Assembly: GCA_044222395.1 (NCBI GenBank)
Contig: JBGANK010000006.1
Span: 1-64,000, forward strand
Length of the DNA: 64,000 bases
Reading direction: 5' to 3'
Source: JAEUMD01 sp044222395
GTDB lineage: Bacteria; Pseudomonadota; Alphaproteobacteria; Rhizobiales; Hyphomicrobiaceae
The notes beneath the pieces are model-generated. The model was not told the DNA's origin and made no database searches. It saw only the letters and a program-made list of their open reading frames with translations. Shown here piece by piece: positions 35,283 to 43,732 of this stretch. Made by a program: the position numbers and the translations under genes. How positions within the stretch are numbered: position 1 is the first letter of the stretch; each line of letters opens with the position of its first letter.

Positions 35283-36276
35283 CGTAGAGATTGGGCGGCA
35301 GAACCTTGCGCTCGTATTTCGGATTGAACACGCGATCTGGCAGGTCGATCGAATCGTGCGGCACATCAGCGTAGGGCACCTGGCTCAGCAGGTGGTTGAT
35401 GCAGTTGAGCCGCGCCCGCTTCTTGTCGTTGCCTTCGACGATGTACCAGGGCGCTTCCGGGATGTTGGTGCGCTCCAGCATTTCTTCTTTCGCCTTGGTG
35501 TACTGCTCCCAGCGCACGCGGCTTTGCAGGTCCATCGGCGACAGTTTCCACTGCTTCATCGGGTCGTGGATGCGCATGAGGAATCGCAACTGCTGCTCCT
35601 CGTCCGTGATCGAGAACCAGTACTTGATGAGCTTGGTGCCGGAGCGCGCCAGCATGCGCTCGAACTCCGGCACGTCGTTGAAGAATTCGTCCACCTGCTG
35701 CGGCGAAGCGAATCCCATCACACGTTCGACGCCGGAGCGATTGTACCAGGAGCGGTCGAACAGCACCATTTCGCCTGCCGCCGGCAGGTGTGGCACATAA
35801 CGCTGGAAGTACCATTGCTTCTTCTCGCGATCGGTCGGCGCGGGAAGAGCCACGACCCGACAGACGCGCGGATTGAGCCGCTGCGTGATGCGCTTGATGA
35901 CGCCGCCCTTGCCTGCCGCATCGCGACCCTCGAACAGCACGACCAGCCGATAACCGGTGTGCTGCACCCAGTCCTGCAGCTTGATCAGTTCAGTTTGCAG
36001 CCGGAACAGCTCGCGAAAATACACCTTGCGATCGATCTCGGATTTCTTGCGCTTGGCGGCCAGTTCCTTGACATCGAACGGGGCGCGATGATCGTCGATC
36101 TCCAGCTCCAGCTCCTCATCGAAGGCATCCTCCAGCTCTGCATCGATCCAATCGCGGCCCTCCGGACCGGCGGCGGCAGATGCCTGGGATGATTTCGCTG
36201 CGGTTTCGGGCTTTGCGGGGGAAGCGGGGGCCTTGGCTGCTGCGGACTTGCCCGATGCGGCATTCTTCTTCTGCAT
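35266..36276 (-). CDS. ppk2: Polyphosphate kinase 2
   Basis: A 336-residue PPK2 that transfers phosphate between polyphosphate and nucleotides. An Ala/Pro/Lys-rich N-terminus of 40 residues and an acidic segment precede the kinase core. Walker A is FEGRDAAGKGG (about 115-125) and Walker B is VLFDRSWYNRSGVE (Asp174). LRLMRIHDPMKQWKLSPMD-like sequence forms the lid. A single-domain protein of this length is usually class I, favouring ADP or GDP phosphorylation. Confidence 0.93.
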   Translation of the reverse strand: MQKKNAASGKSAAAKAPASPAKPETAAKSSQASAAAGPEGRDWIDAELEDAFDEELELEIDDHRAPFDVKELAAKRKKSEIDRKVYFRELFRLQTELIKLQDWVQHTGYRLVVLFEGRDAAGKGGVIKRITQRLNPRVCRVVALPAPTDREKKQWYFQRYVPHLPAAGEMVLFDRSWYNRSGVERVMGFASPQQVDEFFNDVPEFERMLARSGTKLIKYWFSITDEEQQLRFLMRIHDPMKQWKLSPMDLQSRVRWEQYTKAKEEMLERTNIPEAPWYIVEGNDKKRARLNCINHLLSQVPYADVPHDSIDLPDRVFNPKYERKVLPPNLYVKKIY

Positions 36277-36375
36277 GACTTGGATTCCTTGAGTGTCACG
36301 AACGGAGGGCTGCAGGTCACAACGGCCTGTATGTTTACGCCACCCCTGATATTTGACAATTGCGCCACGTCACAA

Positions 36376-36414
36376 AAGACAATGGAGCGCATTTGGAATG
36401 CGCTCCATCTTGTC
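36376..36414 (-). terminator. Terminator after the Mrp gene
   Basis: ATGGAGCGCATT (36382-36393) and AATGCGCTCCAT (36397-36408) pair perfectly over 12 bases with loop TGG, and flanking GACA/TGTC adds four pairs after a small bulge. The minus strand continues TTGTCTTTTG. It lies 30 bases beyond the Mrp stop. Confidence 0.7.
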
Positions 36415-36439
36415 CAGCCTGTCGGGCCCCGCCAGAGGA

Positions 36440-37942
36440 CTACCCCCGGCTCAGACCCTTCTTTGCAAGCTCTGCCTCGTAGGCCGCCCAGCGCTTGTCC
36501 TTTTCACGGCCGAGCGCATCCAGGTAGGTCCAGGCGTAAAGACCCGTCGAGTGTCCGTCGTCGAAGACGATCTTGGCGGCATAGTTGCCGACCGGCTCGA
36601 TGGCGGAGATCTTGACATTGCGTTTCCCGGCAACCGTGATGCGCTGGTCGGGCGAATGGCCCTGCACCTCGGCCGACGGGCTCATCACGCGCAGCATCTC
36701 GGCGGAAAGATCATAGGCGCGGCCGTCTGCGAAGCCGACGTTGAGACGTGCCTTGTCAAGGCTCACCTCGAGCCGGGGCGCGCCCGACGGCTTGCCCTTC
36801 GCCCCATCGATCTCGCTCCAAACGCGCGCTGCAAGCTCGCGGAATGTCTGCGCATGCGCGCGTTGCGGCTCGGTCGCCGTGATAGGCTGGCCGGCATCCG
36901 AGCGCTCGCGGATCTCGATGTCGAGCGGAATCCCGCCCAAGAACGGCACGCCAAGCTTTTCAGCTTCGTTCTTCGCTCCGCCGTGCCCGAAGATCTCGTG
37001 GCGCTCGCCGCACCTCGTGCAGATGAAGTAGCTCATGTTCTCGATGATGCCGAGCACCGGCACGTCGACCTTGCGGAACATGTTGAGACCCTTCCTCGCA
37101 TCGAGCAGCGCCAGGTCCTGCGGCGTCGACACGATCACGGCACCCGACAGCGGCACCTGCTGCGCCATCGACAGCTGCACATCGCCCGTACCCGGCGGCA
37201 TGTCGATGACCAGCACGTCGAGATCGCCGTCGATTCCCCAAGCGACGTCGCGCAGCATCTGGTTGAGCGCCGAAACGAGCATCGGTCCGCGCCAAACGAC
37301 GGGCGTCGCCTCGTCGATCAGGAAGCCCATCGACATGGCTTTGAGGCCATAGGCCTGCATCGGCTTCAGCGTGTTGGTGTTGGGGATCTGCTCTGGCTGG
37401 CCCGACAGGCCCAGCAGGCGCGGCTGCGAGGGACCATAGATGTCCGCGTCGAGCACGCCCGCCTTGAGGCCGTTGGCGATGAAGCCGAGCGCGAGATTGA
37501 CTGCGGTTGTCGACTTGCCGACACCGCCCTTGCCCGAAGCCACTGCGACGAGATGTTTGACGCCCGGCACGCCCGCATTCGCCTTGGGACGCGGCGCTCC
37601 GTCTCCCGCAGCTCCGCGTGCGCGTGCCTCCGTGACACGGCTATGCTCCTTTGCGCCTGAGCCGTTCGATTTCGGCGCCGAGGCCGTGCCGCGCGGCGCT
37701 TCCGCCGTCAGCACTGCTGTCGCGCCCGCAACGCCTGACACTTCCTCGACCACCTTCTGCGCGGCCTTGCGCAGTGGCTCGAGTTCTTCGGCCCGCGCTG
37801 CTGGAACCGTGATCGAGAAATAGACGCGGCCATCCTTTATGAGGATCTCCGACACGAGACCGAGGTCGACGATGTTCCCCTCAAGATCGGGGCCTTTGAC
37901 CCGCTGCAGGGCCTCGAGCACCTGCGTCTTTGAAAGGGTCAT
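36440..37942 (-). CDS. Mrp/ApbC iron-sulfur carrier ATPase fused to a DUF971-like domain
   Basis: A 500-residue P-loop carrier of Fe-S clusters. An N-terminal MIP18/DUF59 domain (about 1-80) and a linker lead to the ATPase domain (about 128-375), with Walker A VASGKGGVGKSTT and a dimer-bridging C308-x2-C311 (ICTRC). The C-terminal part (about 385-485) has RAYDLSAEMLRVMSPSAEVQ and IEPVGNYAAKIVFDDGHSTG, the DUF971/gamma-butyrobetaine hydroxylase N-terminal-like domain. This order equals plant HCF101. CAGGAGA before the ATG fixes the start. Confidence 0.9.
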   Translation of the reverse strand: MTLSKTQVLEALQRVKGPDLEGNIVDLGLVSEILIKDGRVYFSITVPAARAEELEPLRKAAQKVVEEVSGVAGATAVLTAEAPRGTASAPKSNGSGAKEHSRVTEARARGAAGDGAPRPKANAGVPGVKHLVAVASGKGGVGKSTTAVNLALGFIANGLKAGVLDADIYGPSQPRLLGLSGQPEQIPNTNTLKPMQAYGLKAMSMGFLIDEATPVVWRGPMLVSALNQMLRDVAWGIDGDLDVLVIDMPPGTGDVQLSMAQQVPLSGAVIVSTPQDLALLDARKGLNMFRKVDVPVLGIIENMSYFICTRCGERHEIFGHGGAKNEAEKLGVPFLGGIPLDIEIRERSDAGQPITATEPQRAHAQTFRELAARVWSEIDGAKGKPSGAPRLEVSLDKARLNVGFADGRAYDLSAEMLRVMSPSAEVQGHSPDQRITVAGKRNVKISAIEPVGNYAAKIVFDDGHSTGLYAWTYLDALGREKDKRWAAYEAELAKKGLSRG

Positions 37943-38582
37943 CTTGTTCTCCTGTAATGAACTGGAATGAGTTGTCAAAAACCGCGGCTGCATCGTCACG
38001 CTGGTCTGCTGCGCATCGACGTCGCCTGCTCGTGCTCATCGGCTGACCTCGACGACGAGCCGCTCGCAAAAAAGCTGCAGCCGACCCTCGCTTTCAGCCG
38101 ATCCGATCGCCCGCTTCGATGCCAGACCGCACGGCAGACTTCAAGATCAAATCTCGACTTGGGGGATAGGCAATTATGCGGGCCGCCTACAGGCTCGAGT
38201 TGGCGTGTGGGACGCATAGACCAGACGCCTGACTGGATAGCTGGACTAATGACCGTCGACATATCGGTGCCAGTCTTCGACACGACCGTGACGACGAGAA
38301 TGAAAATTCCATATGAGCACAAGTTGAGAGATTTTTTCTAAAAGTGGTGCGAATTGATCCTACGTATGGTAATATTTTCCAATTCTATCGCCATCGACTT
38401 CACACTATGGCCGCCCGGATGCTATTTGCCGATCAAACCACCGACATCAGTGCGCGCCAGCATGCACGACTGGATCGCAGCGCACGAAGCGGGGGCGATC
38501 GCGCCAGCTGCGACACCAAGGCTGTACCGCTGGGTCTGTGCATCTACCCCTACCCGAAACGGCCCAGCCGCGGGAGGACGCG
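37943..38582. other. 640-base region without a recognised gene
   Basis: Short open frames are present on both strands, but none has credible composition or a motif. The part from about 38280 to 38420 is clearly richer in A/T than the surroundings, with runs such as GAGATTTTTTCTAAAAG and GGTAATATTTTCCAATTC. It may hold the mrp promoter, a small RNA, or foreign remnant DNA. Confidence 0.4.
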
Positions 38583-39413
38583 ATGACGTCGTTCGCCCTC
38601 GAAACGCTACTGATGATCTCAGCAGGTGGCGCGGTCGTCGGTTTCCTCGTCGGATTGACCGGCGTCGGCGCCGGCGCACTGATGACACCGATGCTCATCG
38701 CCGGCTTCGGATTGAGCCCCGCAACTGCCGTCGGCACTGATCTGCTTTTCGCCTCGATCACCAAGGCCACGGCCGCCTTCCGCCATCACAAGCTCGGCAA
38801 CGTCAATTGGGGCATATTGAAGTGGCTCGCTGCCGGCAGCCTCAGTGCCGCCACGGCAACCCTCGTCTGGCTCTATCTAATGGCGCCGGAAACCGCGCGC
38901 CTGGCCGATCTGATCCGCGGATTGCTGGCAATGCTGTTGGTGCTGAGCGCCATCATCATACCCTTGTGCCCGTGGGTGCTCCGCTCCCGCCGCCGCGATG
39001 CAGGCGCCGTAGATGTTGCCGCACGTCCTGGCTTCACCCTCTTCACCGGCATAATTCTTGGCGTCATGGTGACGCTGACGTCGGTCGGTGCCGGCGCCAT
39101 CGGCGTCGCCGTTCTTTCGGCGCTCTATCCCGCATTGCTCGCCCGCCGCATCGTCGGCACCGACGTTGTTCACGCAATACCACTCGCATTCCTTTCCGGC
39201 GTCGGCCACCTCGGCATGGGCAATATCGACTGGCTGGTGCTGGCCGCCCTGTTGACGGGCTCGATCCCCGGCATAGCCGTCGGATCACGCCTCACCGGCT
39301 TCATTCCCGATTGGCTGCTCCGGCTGATCCTGTCGTGCGTCTTGCTCTATGCCGCCTACCTGCTTCTGCCGTTCCTGGTGAAGCTTGTCGCAAGCCTCGC
39401 CGGCAGCGCTTGA
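38583..39413 (+). CDS. TauE/SafE family sulfite or small-anion exporter
   Basis: A 276-residue, about eight-helix permease. The two-fold repeat shows in VGFLVGLTGVGAGALMTPML near the N-terminus and VTLTSVGAGAIGVAVLSALYP in the middle, both typical of TauE/SafE. Members export sulfite, taurine breakdown products or related anions. GGAGGA five bases upstream of ATG 38583 sets the start, cutting off a spurious extension. No sulfur genes are adjacent. Confidence 0.88.
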   Translation: MTSFALETLLMISAGGAVVGFLVGLTGVGAGALMTPMLIAGFGLSPATAVGTDLLFASITKATAAFRHHKLGNVNWGILKWLAAGSLSAATATLVWLYLMAPETARLADLIRGLLAMLLVLSAIIIPLCPWVLRSRRRDAGAVDVAARPGFTLFTGIILGVMVTLTSVGAGAIGVAVLSALYPALLARRIVGTDVVHAIPLAFLSGVGHLGMGNIDWLVLAALLTGSIPGIAVGSRLTGFIPDWLLRLILSCVLLYAAYLLLPFLVKLVASLAGSA

Positions 39414-39713
39414 GCCGGAAATCGCACTGCACCTCCTTTTTCGCGGCACCTTGAACCTCGCCGCTGCCTGTCGCGACCAACTCTTGGCCCCGGCGACCGA
39501 AGGCAGTTGGCATCCAATCATGAGCGGCCGTTGACGATCCGGCTGGATGCTGCCCGATCGGTTGCTGGGGGCAGTGCCGCCCGGATTTACCATTGCCGTC
39601 GCCGACGGCAGACCGCCCGTGCTGGCAGCAAGAACTCAATGGAGCTAAACTCCAGCCATGCTTCCGGCCGACCAGAAAGCGCAAATAGCCGATCATCGCG
39701 GCGCCAGACCACC
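39414..39713. other. Intergenic region, nothing recognised
   Basis: No coding sequence, RNA gene or clear hairpin is seen between the exporter and the subtilase. The subtilase frame is open backward to about 39507, but no good ribosome binding site appears in it. Confidence 0.35.
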
Positions 39714-41975
39714 ATGCCGTGCCTTGAGCGAGTGGACCAGGCCATGGATGTGAGATTGGACGACGGCCGATCTTTCAAGGCGGGCATGGAGCTGGACCGC
39801 GCGGTGCTGCCCGCGCATTGGCGCGCGATTCCAGCCCCGCTGATCGAGCGAGCCATCTGGCTTGCGCTGCTCGTCGTACTGCACGTTTTCGTCACGAGTG
39901 GCATTGCCCGCGCCGCCTCCCCGCAAATGTCACTCGCAATGTCGGACGGCACGCCCCTCCAGTTAACCCCGGCCCCAGCGCAAGGCGCGAATTCGCACCT
40001 GCGGCTTGCACAGCTCTCCCAGCATTGCTCGCCACGGCTGCGCAAGGCTGGGCGCTGCGGGCGGCGACCGCAAGGCAGCTCACGCACCAATCCCAACGCT
40101 GGAACCGACACTCACCGGCGCATTGTCTGCATCAATGGCCGCAGCACAGGCAGTTCGTGCCGTTGTCCAAACGGCGACGAGGCGCGGCGCGTCGGGCGCA
40201 ACGTCTATCGATGCGAGGCAGGTCAGCGTTCCTGTCCTCCCGGTACGAAACGTGTCGGCAGGAAGTGCGTCGGCGGAACCCCACCCGGCGGCAACAACCC
40301 GCCCGACCGCGGCCACTGCATCGGCGGCACAATGCGGCACGGCGCGTGCAGTTGCCCGCCACCATCGACACCCCAATCCATTGGCCGTAATTCCTACCGC
40401 TGCGTCGTCCCACCTTGCCCGAAAGGCACCAAGCGCAGCGGTCGCCTGTGCCTTCCCACGGCAACGCCGGACCCGCAGACACCCCAATGCCCGCCCGACA
40501 CGCATCGGATCGGCCGGCGCTGCGGAGGCGATGCGCGCCCCGACCCCACGCCACCCGGTCCCGTTTGCCGCAAGGGCTGGCAGCTGCGCGGCGGCAAGTG
40601 CAGCCGCGTGATCGGTAGCGCCTGCCCGCACGGAACACGCCGCGATGATGGCCGCTGCCGACGCATTCCATCGACGGCCATTCCAGGCATACCGGTTCCT
40701 CCGCCTCTGGCCGCACCGCAGCCGCCCGCTGCTGCCGCCACGCTCGACGACGCACCCTACGAGCCCGGAGAAATCCTGGTCGAGATCGCCAGCGCGACGG
40801 CCCAGCAGGTGTCCAGCCGTCTGATCGGCACCTACAGCCTCACCACGCTGTCGCGCACGCAGCTCAACATGCTGGGCACCAGTCTTTATCGCTTCCGCAT
40901 TCCTGCCAGCCGTGAGGTCGAGGCCGTTGCAGCCGATATCGCGCGCGAGCCCGGCGTCGAAACCAGCCAACCCAACTGGCGCTACTCCCTCAACCAGCGC
41001 CAGCCGACCGTCTTGATAAACGATGACGGCGGCGCCACCCCGCAGCAAGTAACCGAACCCAAGTCCGTGGCCGCCGCTTCTCCTGCCGAGGCGCTGCCCC
41101 AGTTCGCCCTCGACATGATCGATGCCCGCAAGGCCCTGAACGTTTCCCGCGGCGCCAACGTGCTCATTGCGATCATCGATACGGGCATCGAGGAAACCCA
41201 TCCTGAACTCACCGGAACCGTCGCCGCCCGCTTCAATGCATTTCCGTCTCAGCCGTTCGTGCCCGACACGCACGCAACGGCCATCGCCGGCATCGTCGCT
41301 GCACAACGCAACCTCGCCGGCATTGCACCCGACGCCCGCATCCTCGCCGTTCAGGCCTTCACGCCGACAGGCAAGGGCGACAAGGGCAACAAGGTAGCTG
41401 CCGATGCCATGGACAGCGGCAGAGGCACCTCGCATCGCATCTCTGTCGGCCTCGATTGGGCCTTGATGAAGGGGGCACGCGTCGTCAACATGAGTTTCGC
41501 CGGGCCGCGCGAGGATTCGCTCGTGGCACGTTTGATCGCCAAGGGCGACGAGGCAGGGGTCATCTACGTTGCTGCAGCAGGCAATGCCGGCCCCAAGGCT
41601 CCGCCGGCCTATCCGGCCGCCCATCCCGCCGTCATCGCCGTCACCGCCATTGATGAACAGCGCCAACTCTACTCGCACGCCAATGTCGGCGAATATATCG
41701 CCCTCGCCGCCCCCGGCGTCGACGTCATGGCGCCCGCGGCGGGCAACGCCTACGATCTCGAAACGGGCACATCGTTCGCCGCCGCTCACGTGTCAGCTGT
41801 GGCTGCATTGGTCCTCTCCACGTCACCCGCGATCGGACGTGAACGCCTGCTTGCCCGCCTCAAATCCACCGCCGCGGATCTCGGCCCCCCAGGCACAGAC
41901 CCGGAATTCGGTTCCGGCTGCGTCAACGCTCTCCGCGCCGTCACCGAACAGTCGATCCAGGCAGTTGGCCCCTGA
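39714..41975 (+). CDS. Secreted S8 (subtilisin-like) serine peptidase with cysteine-rich repeats
   Basis: About 753 residues. A late membrane or signal segment (WLALLVVLHVFVTSGIARAA, about 50-70) precedes a cysteine-rich region with four copies of a motif like CPxGTKRxGRxC (SCPPGTKRVGRKC, PCPKGTKRSGRLC, QCPPDTHRIGRRC, ACPHGTRRDDGRC). An inhibitor-like propeptide region (EPGEILVEIASATAQQVSSR) follows. The catalytic domain has Asp489 (AIIDTGIEE), His520 (DTHATAIAGI), Asn624 (AAAGNAGP) and Ser687 (TGTSFAAAHVSA), numbering from ATG 39714. That start is uncertain; in-frame ATGs lie at 39744 and 39786. Confidence 0.82.
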   Translation: MPCLERVDQAMDVRLDDGRSFKAGMELDRAVLPAHWRAIPAPLIERAIWLALLVVLHVFVTSGIARAASPQMSLAMSDGTPLQLTPAPAQGANSHLRLAQLSQHCSPRLRKAGRCGRRPQGSSRTNPNAGTDTHRRIVCINGRSTGSSCRCPNGDEARRVGRNVYRCEAGQRSCPPGTKRVGRKCVGGTPPGGNNPPDRGHCIGGTMRHGACSCPPPSTPQSIGRNSYRCVVPPCPKGTKRSGRLCLPTATPDPQTPQCPPDTHRIGRRCGGDARPDPTPPGPVCRKGWQLRGGKCSRVIGSACPHGTRRDDGRCRRIPSTAIPGIPVPPPLAAPQPPAAAATLDDAPYEPGEILVEIASATAQQVSSRLIGTYSLTTLSRTQLNMLGTSLYRFRIPASREVEAVAADIAREPGVETSQPNWRYSLNQRQPTVLINDDGGATPQQVTEPKSVAAASPAEALPQFALDMIDARKALNVSRGANVLIAIIDTGIEETHPELTGTVAARFNAFPSQPFVPDTHATAIAGIVAAQRNLAGIAPDARILAVQAFTPTGKGDKGNKVAADAMDSGRGTSHRISVGLDWALMKGARVVNMSFAGPREDSLVARLIAKGDEAGVIYVAAAGNAGPKAPPAYPAAHPAVIAVTAIDEQRQLYSHANVGEYIALAAPGVDVMAPAAGNAYDLETGTSFAAAHVSAVAALVLSTSPAIGRERLLARLKSTAADLGPPGTDPEFGSGCVNALRAVTEQSIQAVGP

Positions 41976-42232
41976 GATCCCGCAACCCCGACTCAAACTG
42001 GGGCACGATTGCGCTCGGGCCATAAAGCCCCCATTTGGCCAAAGTCCCTGTTCCAAAAAGGCTCCTTCAACGCGTCTTGCGTTAACCCACGCATCGATTT
42101 GCTGCCGGATTCTGCGACGAGACTGCTGCGTTGAGCCACCCATCGGAACCCCGAAGATCTATGTTATGCCTGCCCCGCTACCATTCGGCCCCAGACCCCT
42201 CGTCCCCCTCGCAATCGGATTGAACAGGTAAA

Positions 42233-43732
42233 GTGAGCAGGCTCCTACGCAAACAGTCACCTGAAGCGGCAGCAGCAGATCGTCAGCCGGTCGAGGTGGA
42301 GAACGAGGTCGGTGGCGATGCCGTCGTCGCCGTGCACACCTCACCGGAGCGAGCAGCATCGCCCGCTAGAGGCAGGCCGGAGCGCGCACCAAAGATTGCT
42401 GATGAACAAGGTGCGTTGCCACCACCGCGCACGTCGCTCCTGCGCCGCATCTTGCGCGTGACCTGGAAAACCTTGTTGCCGCTCGTCATGCTCGCGCTCG
42501 GGTACGCCGGCTACAAGTACTTGAAGGCAACCCGGCCCGAAGCGCCAAAGCAGGTCCAGGCGGAACTCGCATTCGCCGTCGAGACGCTGACCGTCGCGCG
42601 CACGACGGTGCAGCCTACGCTGACGCTTTACGGGTCGATCGTTGCCGGCCGCCAGGTCGACATTCGCGCCCTTGTCGCCGGTCGCATCGTCAAGACCCAC
42701 GACGAGCTTCGCGAGGGAGGTCACATCCGTACCGGCGAAACGCTTCTCGAGATCGATCCATTCGAATACACGGCCGCGCGCGACGAACTGAAGGCCCAGC
42801 GCGCCGAAGCCGCAGCGCGCCAGACCGAGCAGGAGGCCTCGCTGGCAGCCGACAAGACCTCGCTCGAACACGCCAAGGCACAGTTGGAAATCGGCAAGGC
42901 CGACGTCGAGCGCGCCCAGCAGCTAGCCAGCCGCGGCAACCTCCCCGAGCGGTCCCTCGACGACCGCCGCCAGATCGTCTTGCAACGTCAGCAGGCCGCC
43001 GACCAGCTCGCCAACGCGATCCGCGTCTGGGAAACGCGCATCGCTCAGACCAAACTCGCGGTCGAACGCCTCGACGTGTCCATAGCGCGGGCCGAGCGGC
43101 GCTTGAGCGAAACAAGCCTGCAAGCCCCGTTCGACGCCTACGTCACGGAAGTCGGCGCCCAGGTCGGTCGCATGATGTCGATCAACGACAAGGTCGCGAC
43201 CCTGATCGACCGCAACTGGATCGAGGTCCAGTTCTCGCTGCCTGACAGCCCGTTTGGACGAATCCTGTCGCGCGACGGCAAGCTGGAAGGGCGCGCCGCC
43301 AGGATCCGCTGGAGCGTCGGCGAGGAAACTTTCACCTACGATGCCAAGATCATCCGAGCCGCCGCCCGCATTGCCTCTGCCACCGGCGGCATCGACGTAT
43401 TTGCTCGCATCAGCGATCCTTCCAAGCCAATTCCATTGCGTCCGGGCGCCTTCGTCGAGGTGTCGCTTGACGACATCACATTTACGGACGTCTTCCGCGT
43501 TCCTGGCACCGCGGTTTACGGTGGCAACACGATCTACGCCATCCTCGACGGCCGGCTCGATCCGCGCGAGGTGACGATTGTCGGGACAGTCGCCAGCGAC
43601 CTGCTCGTAAAGGGGCCATTTAGCGACGGCGAGCGCATCGCCACCACGCGCATTTCGACCCCCGGCAAGGGCGTGCTCGTTAAGGAGATCGGCAGTCCGG
43701 CGGCCACGACCAGAGAAAGCGTCGCGCGATGA
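42233..43732 (+). CDS. RND efflux periplasmic adaptor (HlyD/MFP family)
   Basis: A 499-residue membrane-fusion protein bridging an RND pump and an outer-membrane channel. A soluble N-terminus of about 75 residues and one membrane helix (LLPLVMLALGYAGYKYL) precede a lipoyl half-motif (IVAGRQVDIRALVAGRI), a long helical hairpin (about 180-280) and the second lipoyl half (APFDAYVTEVGAQVGRMM). The beta-barrel and membrane-proximal domain complete it. Start is GTG with AGGT upstream. The stop overlaps the permease start in ATGA. Confidence 0.9.
   Translation: MSRLLRKQSPEAAAADRQPVEVENEVGGDAVVAVHTSPERAASPARGRPERAPKIADEQGALPPPRTSLLRRILRVTWKTLLPLVMLALGYAGYKYLKATRPEAPKQVQAELAFAVETLTVARTTVQPTLTLYGSIVAGRQVDIRALVAGRIVKTHDELREGGHIRTGETLLEIDPFEYTAARDELKAQRAEAAARQTEQEASLAADKTSLEHAKAQLEIGKADVERAQQLASRGNLPERSLDDRRQIVLQRQQAADQLANAIRVWETRIAQTKLAVERLDVSIARAERRLSETSLQAPFDAYVTEVGAQVGRMMSINDKVATLIDRNWIEVQFSLPDSPFGRILSRDGKLEGRAARIRWSVGEETFTYDAKIIRAAARIASATGGIDVFARISDPSKPIPLRPGAFVEVSLDDITFTDVFRVPGTAVYGGNTIYAILDGRLDPREVTIVGTVASDLLVKGPFSDGERIATTRISTPGKGVLVKEIGSPAATTRESVAR

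Noticed and set aside
35008..37660. Long plus-strand frames opposite ppk2 and mrp
   Set aside because: They are antisense to clear kinase and ATPase genes and have the His/Arg/Leu-rich composition of high-GC shadow frames.
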